Below, in pieces: positions 44,084-50,756 of a stretch of DNA of 54,183 bases (the first letter of the stretch is position 1; each line of letters opens with the position of its first letter). Below the pieces are notes generated by a model. That model searched no databases. It was not told where the DNA came from and worked only from the letters and a program-made list of their open reading frames with translations. Source of the DNA: a bacterium D16-76 (lineage in GTDB: Bacteria > Bacillota > Clostridia > Oscillospirales > Acutalibacteraceae); NCBI GenBank assembly GCA_009917445.1, contig QZEE01000024.1, positions 1-54,183 of the forward strand, given 5' to 3'. A program made the position numbers and the translations under genes.

Positions 44084-45610
44084 TTACGCCTTGTGACCGC
44101 CAATCTGCTTGTTGCGCTCCATAGCGGTTGCCCCTTCGTGCATATTCAGCCCTTTTATAATGGCGTTTTTCCCGAACTTGTCTCTGATGCCTATGAGTGC
44201 TTTTTGAATCTTCAACTCTCGTTCCTGTTCTTCTTTTTCAGCCGCTCTTTGCTGTTCCAAAGCGGCATAATCAGTAAACAAGTCGAGTTGCTCTACCTCT
44301 GGTGCAGAAGACTTCGCCTCATTCTCAGAGATTAGATGAGTTACGGCAAGTGTGAAGCGGCGAACCAACAGATTCTTGTTGGCTATGCTGTCGTAGAGTG
44401 AACCCACAGCCTCCATGATTTTTGCGGTTGAGTAGGTTTGCAAGTCTAAGTTTTTGGAGCCATGTGCGGACTTGGGTACTTGCCGCCCATAGTAATCAGT
44501 TGTGATAGCCCCTTTGTATTTTGCTGCTCTTTTGGGGTCTGCGAGGTTTTCAATGTCGTATCCGACATCAAGGACAACCTGATCGGTGAACAGTCCAGCA
44601 CGAACTAAGTCCATAGAGAGCAGGTCTGCCATTTCAAGGAGGACAATTCTGCCTTCATCAAATGAGTAGGGGCGGGAGAGAACCTGCCCAGAACTGAGGC
44701 TTTTTGACTCTGGCTGATATGCTTTGCAATCTGCAATCTCGGTAGGCTCCCAGCCCCACGCATGATCTATCAGCAGCTCAGCATTTACCCCAAACAGCTT
44801 ATAGAGCAGATCTTCGTTATAATAATCGGTATCCTTGCCCTCGGAACATCGGGCGATGTCGCCCATTGTAAACATTCCGTTCTGTTCTAATTTTCGGGCA
44901 ATACCCCTACCAACTCGCCAGAAGTCTGTTAATGGCTTATGTGTCCAGAGTTTCTCCCGATAGCTCATCTCATTCAGCTCGGCAATACGAACCCCGTCCT
45001 TGTCGGCGGGGATATGCTTTGCCTCGATGTCCATTGCTATCTTGGCAAGATACATATTTGAGCCGATTCCGGCGGTCGCTGTGATTCGGGTTTCTGTCAG
45101 AACCTCTTGAATCAGCATCATCGCAAAACTATGAGCAGTCATGTTATAGGTGGAAAGGTAGGGCGTAGCGTCAATGAACACCTCGTCTATGGAGTAGACC
45201 AGAATATCGTCCATCGAGACATAACGCATATATATCCCCACGATGTCCTTGCTGTACTCCATGTAATAAGCCATGCGAGGTTGCGCCACAACAACATCAA
45301 GCTCCAAAGATGGGTCTTTCTTTAGCTCTGAGGCAAAGATGGACTTGTCCCTGAACCGGTGCTGAGGTGCTTTTCGCAGCCGCTCTCTATTGGTTTCCTT
45401 AATGCGCTGCTTGGCTTCAAAAAGCCTTGCACGACCGGAGACACCGATGGACTTAAGCGCAGGGGAAACAGCAAGGCAGATCGTCTTATCTGTCCTGCTT
45501 TCGTCAGCAACCACAAGGTTGGCGTCAAGAGGGTCTAAACCTCTCTCTGCGCATTCCACCGAGGCATAGAAGCTCTTGAGGTCGATTGCTATGTAGGTTT
45601 TCTCTTTCAC
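44084..45610 (-). CDS. Y-family DNA polymerase (UmuC/DinB-like)
   Basis: A 508-residue translesion polymerase. The GTG start at 45610 has AAAGGAGG in front. Catalytic residues are visible as D10 (AIDLKSFYASVE) and D142-E143 (YSIDEVFIDATPYL). The little-finger domain follows, then a C-terminal charged coil (ALEQQRAAEKEEQERELKI). It can copy damaged DNA or repair gaps left after transfer. It stands in an operon under XRE/ImmA genes and is followed by a YolD-like gene. Confidence 0.93.
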   Translation of the reverse strand: MKEKTYIAIDLKSFYASVECAERGLDPLDANLVVADESRTDKTICLAVSPALKSIGVSGRARLFEAKQRIKETNRERLRKAPQHRFRDKSIFASELKKDPSLELDVVVAQPRMAYYMEYSKDIVGIYMRYVSMDDILVYSIDEVFIDATPYLSTYNMTAHSFAMMLIQEVLTETRITATAGIGSNMYLAKIAMDIEAKHIPADKDGVRIAELNEMSYREKLWTHKPLTDFWRVGRGIARKLEQNGMFTMGDIARCSEGKDTDYYNEDLLYKLFGVNAELLIDHAWGWEPTEIADCKAYQPESKSLSSGQVLSRPYSFDEGRIVLLEMADLLSMDLVRAGLFTDQVVLDVGYDIENLADPKRAAKYKGAITTDYYGRQVPKSAHGSKNLDLQTYSTAKIMEAVGSLYDSIANKNLLVRRFTLAVTHLISENEAKSSAPEVEQLDLFTDYAALEQQRAAEKEEQERELKIQKALIGIRDKFGKNAIIKGLNMHEGATAMERNKQIGGHKA

Positions 45611-45652
45611 GCTGCCGCCTCCTTTGTGGTGTTCTATCCGATAAACTGGAAG

Positions 45653-46090
45653 TTAAGCGGTCAATATTTTTTCAGTTTCAGCTATGTCTTTTTCAATTAG
45701 AGGGTGCATACTGTCTTTGTATTTTGATAGATCGGCATTCTGTAAACATGACAGTATTCTTGGAACATACTTTGGTTTTGCGATTCCCACTTCTGCAAGA
45801 GCCTTTATGCACTGTCTGGCGGTTATCGGCTTATCATCCGTTATATGAGAGAGAAAATCCGATATAATAGCATCAAATAGATTAGCCTCATCCCATTGAG
45901 CATTTGCGGCAAGAATATACAGAACTCGGTTTCTGACTAATGATTTTGGGTGGTCAAGCAAAGATGCAAAGTCATTGAAATACTCATACCATTCATCAGT
46001 CTCTCGGCTTTCCAGTATAATTTTGTCAGCAAGAGCGCAGGCATATTTATCGTCTTTCGCTGTCAACTTCGCTACAATGTTTTCCTTCAT
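45653..46090 (-). CDS. HEAT-repeat-like protein
   Basis: A 145-residue all-helical protein with paired helices of HEAT type (ASLLDHPKSLVRNRVLYILAANAQWDEANLFDAIISDFLSHI, then QCIKALAEVGIAKPKYVPRILSCL). GGGAGATGG precedes the ATG. HEAT-like proteins are often scaffolds; the specific role here is unknown. It lies 43 bases upstream of the polymerase gene in the same direction. Confidence 0.7.
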   Translation of the reverse strand: MKENIVAKLTAKDDKYACALADKIILESRETDEWYEYFNDFASLLDHPKSLVRNRVLYILAANAQWDEANLFDAIISDFLSHITDDKPITARQCIKALAEVGIAKPKYVPRILSCLQNADLSKYKDSMHPLIEKDIAETEKILTA

Positions 46091-46116
46091 GGCAATCCAT
46101 CTCCCAAATCCCGATT

Positions 46117-46605
46117 TTATCGGTCTGCTTTAATCAAGCCATCTGCCCAAGTAGATAACTCGTCAATGCTTACATTGTTGTTGAACTTCCGTCCTTTGAG
46201 GAGTGTTGCGCCCTTGCAGCTCGGTAGCAGCTTCTCATTAGTTTTACCCATATCGCTTCCGCCGGAAGTTGCAAAGGGTATGATTGTCTTGCCGGACAGG
46301 TCGTAGGTCTCAAGGAATGTATTGATGATGGTCGGCGCAACATACCACCAAATCGGAAAGCCCACGAAAAGCGTGTCATAGTCGTTCATATTGTCACGCA
46401 CTTCTTTGATAGCAGGACGAGAAGAGGGGGCGCTCATCTCAATAGAGCTTCGAGATTGTTTGTCCGTCCAGTCCAAATCTGCTTTTGTATATGGAACGGT
46501 AGGCTCAATGGAAAAGATGTCAGCGCCGATTGCTTCTGCCAACTTTTCCGCAACCTTTGCCGTAGTTCCGCTTGCGGAGAAGTACACTACTAAGACCTTA
46601 CTCAT
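46117..46605 (-). CDS. Flavodoxin-family protein
   Basis: A 162-residue flavodoxin. The ATG at 46605 starts MSKVLVVYFSASGTTAKVAEKLAEAIG, with the FMN phosphate loop SASGTT at residues 10-15. The middle has LFVGFPIWWYVAPTIINTFLE and the end TIIPFATSGGSDMG, both typical of the Flavodoxin_4 group. It is a cytoplasmic electron carrier or quinone reductase-like protein. The ribosome binding site is GAAAGAGG. It is an unusual member of a DNA-damage type operon and may respond to oxidative stress. Confidence 0.9.
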   Translation of the reverse strand: MSKVLVVYFSASGTTAKVAEKLAEAIGADIFSIEPTVPYTKADLDWTDKQSRSSIEMSAPSSRPAIKEVRDNMNDYDTLFVGFPIWWYVAPTIINTFLETYDLSGKTIIPFATSGGSDMGKTNEKLLPSCKGATLLKGRKFNNNVSIDELSTWADGLIKADR

Positions 46606-46619
46606 GTTTATTACCTCTT

Positions 46620-47144
46620 TCAACTTTTGTATTTTAAGAAATCATTTCTGTGTTCCTGCGGACGGAGCCGATACCCCTGAGAAATAAGTGTGTCGGCTTT
46701 GAGTGCCACGAGGTTCACATCGGAGCGCATGGTTCTTGCGATCTGCTGCACATCGCAGCCCTGCTCTGCAAGCTCCAAGAAATCATCATCAGGAATAGCG
46801 ATCTGCGAGGCAAAGATATTTGCCTCATATTCCATTCTGCTGTCCCGAATGTCAAAGATATTAAACTCCTTGAAGCCGCCTGCTTTGGTGGCTTCATCTC
46901 TATGTAAGCTGTCATGTCCCAGCTCGTGAAGCAGGACGATGTTCTCCATCACAGGGTGCAGATCTTCCTTAACGAACATGAAGCGGTTTCGCATGATGAC
47001 CTTGTATGCTCCCTTTTGAGATTTGAACGGACAGTACATAATCTCTATGCCGAGTTCGTCGGCTATCCTGTGGGGATCACGAGTCCCACACAGCTTAACT
47101 ATTTGATTCGCCCTGCGGACGATCTCAGATGTAGAGGCGTACAA
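46620..47144 (-). CDS. ImmA/IrrE-family metallopeptidase
   Basis: A 174-residue zinc peptidase with HELGH (H73, E74, H77) followed by EYEANIFASQIAIP (E105 or E107 as third ligand). The start is TTG 47144, preceded by GGGGTGAGG. Proteins of this family cut XRE-type repressors and thereby switch on mobile elements after DNA damage, as ImmA does for ImmR in ICEBs1. An XRE gene lies 60 bases upstream, so a pair is likely. Confidence 0.9.
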   Translation of the reverse strand: MYASTSEIVRRANQIVKLCGTRDPHRIADELGIEIMYCPFKSQKGAYKVIMRNRFMFVKEDLHPVMENIVLLHELGHDSLHRDEATKAGGFKEFNIFDIRDSRMEYEANIFASQIAIPDDDFLELAEQGCDVQQIARTMRSDVNLVALKADTLISQGYRLRPQEHRNDFLKYKS

Positions 47145-47171
47145 TGACCCTCACCCCTTTCCTTACGGATT

Positions 47172-47200
47172 ATTATATCAAGGGTGAAGTCCGTTAAAGG
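47172..47200 (-). promoter_or_regulatory. Possible promoter for the ImmA-like gene
   Basis: On the minus strand a TATAAT occupies 47177-47172, 28 bases before the TTG start, with a poor -35 (CCTTTA) 17 bases further upstream. It may give basal expression of the protease independently of the repressor gene. Confidence 0.35.
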
Positions 47201-47204
47201 GGAC

Positions 47205-47612
47205 TCAGCCTTGCTCGGTATAGCGCTTGGGCGTGTACTTCTTGTTTTTCTCTTTAGCGATCCAGTATGCCTCGGTGATGGCTCTCATCATCACATCCAT
47301 ATCCTCTTCTGCCATCTCACCCCCTGCAAAAAGACCGGTTACTTCGCTCATAAGCTCCTCAGCCTGTTTAGCACCTCTGGAACCGTACTTCTCTGCGGCT
47401 TGGGCAACGAGAGTGCCGTTCTCGCCAAGCAACTCAGAGACCGGCACTTCAAGAGTCGAAGCGATTTTTTCTGATGCGTCAAAACGGGGACGAGCAACAC
47501 CGCTCTCATATTTCTGAATCATACGACGGGAGAGACCGGAGCGTTGGGCAAGCTGCTCCTGAGTCAGCCCTTTTTGTTCTCTAATTTTCTTTAGACGCTC
47601 GCTGAATGTCAT
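47205..47612 (-). CDS. XRE-family repressor (ImmR-like)
   Basis: A 135-residue protein with an N-terminal HTH_3 domain (RLKKIREQKGLTQEQLAQRSGLSRRMIQKYESGVARPRF, about residues 6-44) and a helical C-terminal part that could be the ImmA cleavage and dimerisation region. ATG 47612 is preferred to the one at 47618 for its spacing to GGAGG. It stands at the head of the leftward polymerase operon and next to a divergent consensus promoter with GAACTT/GAGTTC motifs, which it probably represses. Confidence 0.88.
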   Translation of the reverse strand: MTFSERLKKIREQKGLTQEQLAQRSGLSRRMIQKYESGVARPRFDASEKIASTLEVPVSELLGENGTLVAQAAEKYGSRGAKQAEELMSEVTGLFAGGEMAEEDMDVMMRAITEAYWIAKEKNKKYTPKRYTEQG

Positions 47613-47670
47613 AACCATTCTCCTCCGACTACTGTTTATTGAAAGGCGAACTTAATTTCTCAAAAGCCTA

Positions 47671-47699
47671 TTGACACGAATATGAGTTCCCGTTATAAT
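47671..47699 (+). promoter_or_regulatory. Perfect consensus sigma-A promoter
   Basis: TTGACA (47671-47676), exactly 17 bases, then TATAAT (47694-47699), facing right. A promoter this strong normally needs repression. The motif GAGTTC lies within the spacer at 47684, a GAACTT at 47648, and a full GAACT-TG-AGTTC palindrome at 47713-47724. These are probable operator sites for the XRE protein. Confidence 0.85.
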
Positions 47700-47712
47700 G
47701 AAAACGCAAAGA

Positions 47713-47724
47713 GAACTTGAGTTC
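47713..47724. promoter_or_regulatory. Probable XRE operator palindrome
   Basis: GAACTTGAGTTC, with 5-bp inverted arms, lies 13 bases after the -10 box, where a bound repressor would block initiation or early elongation. Confidence 0.6.
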
Positions 47725-47799
47725 ACAAACCAATCTTACAATGAGAATCTAAATTCGTCAATAGTTTTTTCAAATTTCTTTTGGAAATCTGGTGAAAAA

Positions 47800-48045
47800 A
47801 TGTGTAGAAGGAAGGTATATGTCACAGTAAACGCCGAACACAAGCCGGACGGTTCGTGCCTGCCGAAAACAATACGAATGGCAGACGAGGAGGAGTACGA
47901 GATCGACAGAGTGCTTCAAGTCCGCAGGGCTGCTTCAGAAGTTGGTGGTCGTGGTATTCGATACACCATAAGAATCGGGCGCAGTGAGACACACCTTTTT
48001 GATGAAGAGAATGGGCGCTGGTTTGTGGAAGCGAAGTTTGGGTAA
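47800..48045 (+). CDS. Small conserved element protein, 81 residues
   Basis: An 81-residue beta-rich protein. The ATG at 47800 is chosen because the longer in-frame start at 47698 overlaps the promoter -10 box. The segments KVYVTVNAEHKPDGSCLPKTIRM, YEIDRVLQVRRAAS and GRGIRYTIRIGRSETHLF, and a final GRWFVEAKFG, form a pattern familiar from small proteins of Clostridial mobile elements. Its function is unknown. It leads the rightward transcript that continues into the second ImmA-like gene. Confidence 0.75.
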   Translation: MCRRKVYVTVNAEHKPDGSCLPKTIRMADEEEYEIDRVLQVRRAASEVGGRGIRYTIRIGRSETHLFDEENGRWFVEAKFG

Positions 48046-48056
48046 AGGAGGAAGCA

Positions 48057-48776
48057 TTGAAAAGGTTATCCCGAAAAGACCTTGAGGTTATCGCAAATCG
48101 GGTTATCCGAGCATACATGAAGCTGCCAGAGGTAGCAAATCAACCAGTTTATCGGATATATCCTGAGATTCTTGCTGAGAGCCTGTTAGGTCTGAAAATT
48201 GACTATCAGCACCTTTCCTTTGATGGCTCTATCCTTGGAATGACCTCTTATGAGAGGATAGGGATAGAATTGCCGGGGTGCGACGACTCTGGAGAGGTTT
48301 ACTACCTCGATGGAAAAACTGTTTTGATTGAAAGTGATCTGCGGGAATGTGTGGAGCAAAATGGGCGAAGGAACTTCACCATTATGCACGAGACAAGCCA
48401 TCAGGTCTTGAAAATGCTTTTCCCGCAGGATTATGGTGCAAAGCCGCATGAGAGACCGATCCACTTTTGTAAAGCGAATACTGTCCGAAGAAAACCCATA
48501 TCGGATTGGGAAGAATGGCAGAGCAACGCCCTCGCCTCTGTTATGCTCCTTCCGAAAAGACTTGTCGAACAAGCTATGCGTCTGTTCGATGTGCAGGGAG
48601 GAATACGGATGCTCAATAAGATTTTCGCTAAAGAAGAGTATGATCGGTTTGTTGGAATGACGGAGTTGTTGGGGTGTTCCAAAACTGCATTGGCAATCCG
48701 CATGAAGCAGCTTGGGTATATCGGAATGGATTACCTCGACAACCCGTACCGGCTGTTAGATGTGGAGGAATACTGA
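48057..48776 (+). CDS. Second ImmA/IrrE-like metallopeptidase
   Basis: A 239-residue protein starting at TTG 48057 (AAAGGAGG upstream). It has HETSH (H111, E112, H115) and a downstream EEWQSNALASVMLLP helix that would supply the third zinc ligand. The C-terminal part (about residues 175-239) is a helical domain. It is longer than the leftward ImmA-like protein and faces away from it. It may be a second antirepressor or act on another target. Confidence 0.85.
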   Translation: MKRLSRKDLEVIANRVIRAYMKLPEVANQPVYRIYPEILAESLLGLKIDYQHLSFDGSILGMTSYERIGIELPGCDDSGEVYYLDGKTVLIESDLRECVEQNGRRNFTIMHETSHQVLKMLFPQDYGAKPHERPIHFCKANTVRRKPISDWEEWQSNALASVMLLPKRLVEQAMRLFDVQGGIRMLNKIFAKEEYDRFVGMTELLGCSKTALAIRMKQLGYIGMDYLDNPYRLLDVEEY

Positions 48777-48777
48777 A

Positions 48778-49014
48778 ATGGCAAGAATGAATATTCAACA
48801 GATCAACCCTGAGCGGTACGCACAGGTGAAAGCAGCACAGGACTCGCTAAAGAGACAGTGCAGCGGAATGATGAAGATGGTTAGGCTCTGCCCGTACTGC
48901 GACCACAGGGTAGAAAATGTCGCAAGAGGGGAGCATGGCTATACATTTGCGAAATGCTCAAACTGCGGAGAGGAGGTGGTGTTCCCGCCAGTGTCCTTTA
49001 GAAAGTCCAGCTAA
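48778..49014 (+). CDS. Small zinc-ribbon protein
   Basis: A 78-residue protein starting at ATG 48778 (GTGGAGG upstream). Two CxxC pairs (CPYCDHRVENVARGEHGYTFAKCSNCG) make a zinc ribbon at about residues 39-65. It begins two bases after the stop of the ImmA-like gene and is probably co-translated. Its function is unknown, with nucleic-acid binding possible. Confidence 0.75.
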   Translation: MARMNIQQINPERYAQVKAAQDSLKRQCSGMMKMVRLCPYCDHRVENVARGEHGYTFAKCSNCGEEVVFPPVSFRKSS

Positions 49015-49073
49015 GACCAGAAATCCAGCAAGGCAAACAACAAAATAATCTAAAGCAAGATTTGTGCTACGGA

Positions 49074-49174
49074 GCCGCTTGATGCGTTGACTTCCAAATG
49101 CCACTTGACTACGACTTACTCCATAGGGAGTAGTCTGTCAGTGTGGCGTCAGTCAACGGGTCAAGTGGCTTTTT
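49074..49174 (+). ncRNA. Structured leader with competing hairpins
   Basis: Segment A (GCCGCTTGATGCGTTGAC, 49074-49091) and segment B (GCCACTTGAC, 49100-49109) can both pair with segment C (GTCAACGGGTCAAGTGGC, 49152-49169), which is followed by TTTTT (49170-49174). B with C gives a perfect 10-bp terminator-like stem; A with C gives a longer imperfect one. Between them ACTCC/GGAGT forms a small hairpin. The arrangement looks like an attenuator in front of the sigma-like gene. No known riboswitch class was recognised. Confidence 0.5.
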
Positions 49175-49182
49175 GCGTTCTC

Positions 49183-49217
49183 GTTTCATCGGCTTCGGGA
49201 AAGGAAACCGATGAAAC
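49183..49217 (+). promoter_or_regulatory. Hairpin sequestering the start of the sigma-like gene
   Basis: GTTTCATCGG (49183-49192) is perfectly complementary to CCGATGAAAC (49208-49217). The ATG start at 49211 is inside the stem and the ribosome binding site AAAGGAAA is in the loop. Translation should be low unless the stem is opened. Confidence 0.7.
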
Positions 49218-49774
49218 GGACAACCATTTTGATTTACAAGGACATTACCGACCCTAAGAAGGGACTGAGGGAAGCTACACAAGGAGAATGGAGCGCCATT
49301 CTTCGAGGCAACAAAGGTTTACCGATGCGTGAGCGGAGATGCTTTATGGAGGACAGCTTTGAGGACTGTGGTGTTATCGACCGTATGTTTATTGAGGTGT
49401 CGTATGAAGAGTATTGCTGTTGGAACAGGGAAAATACCTTGAGCTACAGGAATAGGAAAGCAGGAGAGAATTTTGGTATCCTCTCGCTTGACATTTCGAC
49501 AAAGAATAGTGAAGGAAGCGATTTGAAAGATGTTTTACCCGTTGATTTCGACCTTGAGGAAGAGGTCACAAGTGAGATGATGATGAAAACACTACGGGAT
49601 TCGCTGAGCAAATGGAAACCGTGGGCTTGTGACATGCTCGACTTTTATTTGATGGGAAATGAACGGCTTTGTTCTTCGGCTTTGATAGAGAAGTACAGCG
49701 TGTCGTATGTGACTGTGGCGAAATGGAAAAAGATGTTCGGAAAATATATAAAGAAATTTTTTGAAAGGGGTTAA
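49211..49774 (+). CDS. Sigma-70-like factor of conjugative elements
   Basis: A 187-residue protein of the small sigma-factor-like type found upstream of integrase genes in Clostridial ICEs. The front half has NTLSYRNRKAGENFGILSLD. The C-terminus holds a region-4-like helix-turn-helix (LIEKYSVSYVTVAKWKKMFGKYIKKFF, about residues 157-184). It probably activates element genes, perhaps excision. Its start codon lies in a strong hairpin and an attenuator-like leader precedes it, so its level appears tightly controlled after transcription. Confidence 0.75.
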   Translation: MKRTTILIYKDITDPKKGLREATQGEWSAILRGNKGLPMRERRCFMEDSFEDCGVIDRMFIEVSYEEYCCWNRENTLSYRNRKAGENFGILSLDISTKNSEGSDLKDVLPVDFDLEEEVTSEMMMKTLRDSLSKWKPWACDMLDFYLMGNERLCSSALIEKYSVSYVTVAKWKKMFGKYIKKFFERG

Positions 49775-49841
49775 GATTCAAGGCTGTTTTTGTGCTGTTG
49801 AGGGGTAGAGGGAGACCTCAATACCTTAACGGAGGCACAAA

Positions 49842-50234
49842 ATGAAATCCACAACAAAGTACATGGAAATCAGGCGTGGTTACATCTACTATGCAGATTT
49901 GTCCGGCGCTACTGGTTCGGAGCAAGATGGTATTCGTCCTGTCCTGATTATCCAAAATGATACCGGAAACAAATACAGCCCCACTGTGATAGCGGCAGCA
50001 ATAACCAGCAAGGAAAAACGCTCGGATTTACCGACCCATGTGAATCTTGGAACCGAGTTTGGGCTGAGAGAACCCTCTATCGTTATGCTTGAGCAGATCA
50101 GGACAATCGACAAAACCCGGCTGGCCAGATATGTGGGGCGGGTAGATGTCAAGACAATGCGCTTAGTCGAAAAAGCAGTGAATATCAGTTTAGGGCAAGT
50201 CGGTTCGACAGGGGGTGCTTGTAGTGACGAATGA
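49842..50234 (+). CDS. mazF: MazF/PemK-like toxin endoribonuclease
   Basis: A 130-residue MazF-fold protein (GGAGGCAC before the ATG). Family landmarks are EIRRGYIYYADL, SEQDGIRPVLIIQND, SPTVIAAAITSK and SIVMLEQIRTIDKTRL. MazF toxins cut mRNA at short motifs. No MazE antitoxin gene was found next to it. It is instead overlapped by the first excisionase gene (50224-50234), which suggests co-expression with excision. Confidence 0.9.
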   Translation: MKSTTKYMEIRRGYIYYADLSGATGSEQDGIRPVLIIQNDTGNKYSPTVIAAAITSKEKRSDLPTHVNLGTEFGLREPSIVMLEQIRTIDKTRLARYVGRVDVKTMRLVEKAVNISLGQVGSTGGACSDE

Positions 50235-50436
50235 CGAGAAGGAATTGGAGATTCCCGTCTGGCTCAAGGCGAATCTTACGGTTGAAGAAGCTGCCGCTTA
50301 TACCGGTATAGGAATGAATAAGCTGAGAGAGCTTTCCGATGATGATTCCTGCGACTTTGTGCTATGGATTGGAAGAAAGCGACTCTTGAAAAGAAAGAAA
50401 CTTGAGGAGTTCCTTGAAAACTCATTTTCTTTATGA
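50224..50436 (+). CDS. xis: Excisionase-like protein 1
   Basis: A 70-residue Xis-type winged-helix protein (WLKANLTVEEAAAYTGIGMNKLRELSDDDSCDFVLWIGRKRLLKRKKLEEFLE). The GTG at 50224 has GGGGGTG in front. It resembles the Tn916 excisionase. About two thirds of its residues match the second copy at 50532. It overlaps the toxin gene by 11 bases. Confidence 0.9.
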   Translation: MTNDEKELEIPVWLKANLTVEEAAAYTGIGMNKLRELSDDDSCDFVLWIGRKRLLKRKKLEEFLENSFSL

Positions 50437-50442
50437 TCGTGT

Positions 50443-50473
50443 CAAAGGTGCGATTGTTGCAATCGCACCTTTG
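50443..50473 (+). other. Strong hairpin between the two excisionase genes
   Basis: A perfect 14-bp stem, CAAAGGTGCGATTG with CAATCGCACCTTTG around TTG, lies seven bases after the first xis stop. No T-run follows. It may be a transcript stabiliser, processing site or weak terminator that sets the ratio of the two Xis proteins. Confidence 0.65.
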
Positions 50474-50531
50474 AGCTATCAAGCGGATAAATGTATCCTA
50501 TGGGTAGCACATATGAAAAGGAGTGTTTCAG

Positions 50532-50744
50532 ATGAACAAAGCGGAACAGCAGGTTCTTGTGCCGGTTTGGAAGAAGAGTAACCTCACTCTTGAAGAGGCG
50601 GCGGCTTACACAGGAATCGGGGTAAACAAACTGAGGGAACTGTCAGACACCGACTTTTGCGAGTTCGTTATCTGGATTGGCAAGAAGCGTTTGCTGAAAC
50701 GAAAGAAGTTGGATGAGTATCTGGAAAAGGCATTTTCGATATGA
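50532..50744 (+). CDS. xis: Excisionase-like protein 2
   Basis: A second 70-residue Xis-type protein (WKKSNLTLEEAAAYTGIGVNKLRELSDTDFCEFVIWIGKKRLLKRKKLDEYLE), starting at ATG 50532 after AAAGGAG. It lies 12 bases before the integrase gene, the normal place of xis in Tn916-like elements. The two copies probably arose by tandem duplication and may bind the two element ends differently. Confidence 0.92.
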   Translation: MNKAEQQVLVPVWKKSNLTLEEAAAYTGIGVNKLRELSDTDFCEFVIWIGKKRLLKRKKLDEYLEKAFSI

Positions 50745-50756
50745 GGAGGGAATGAC

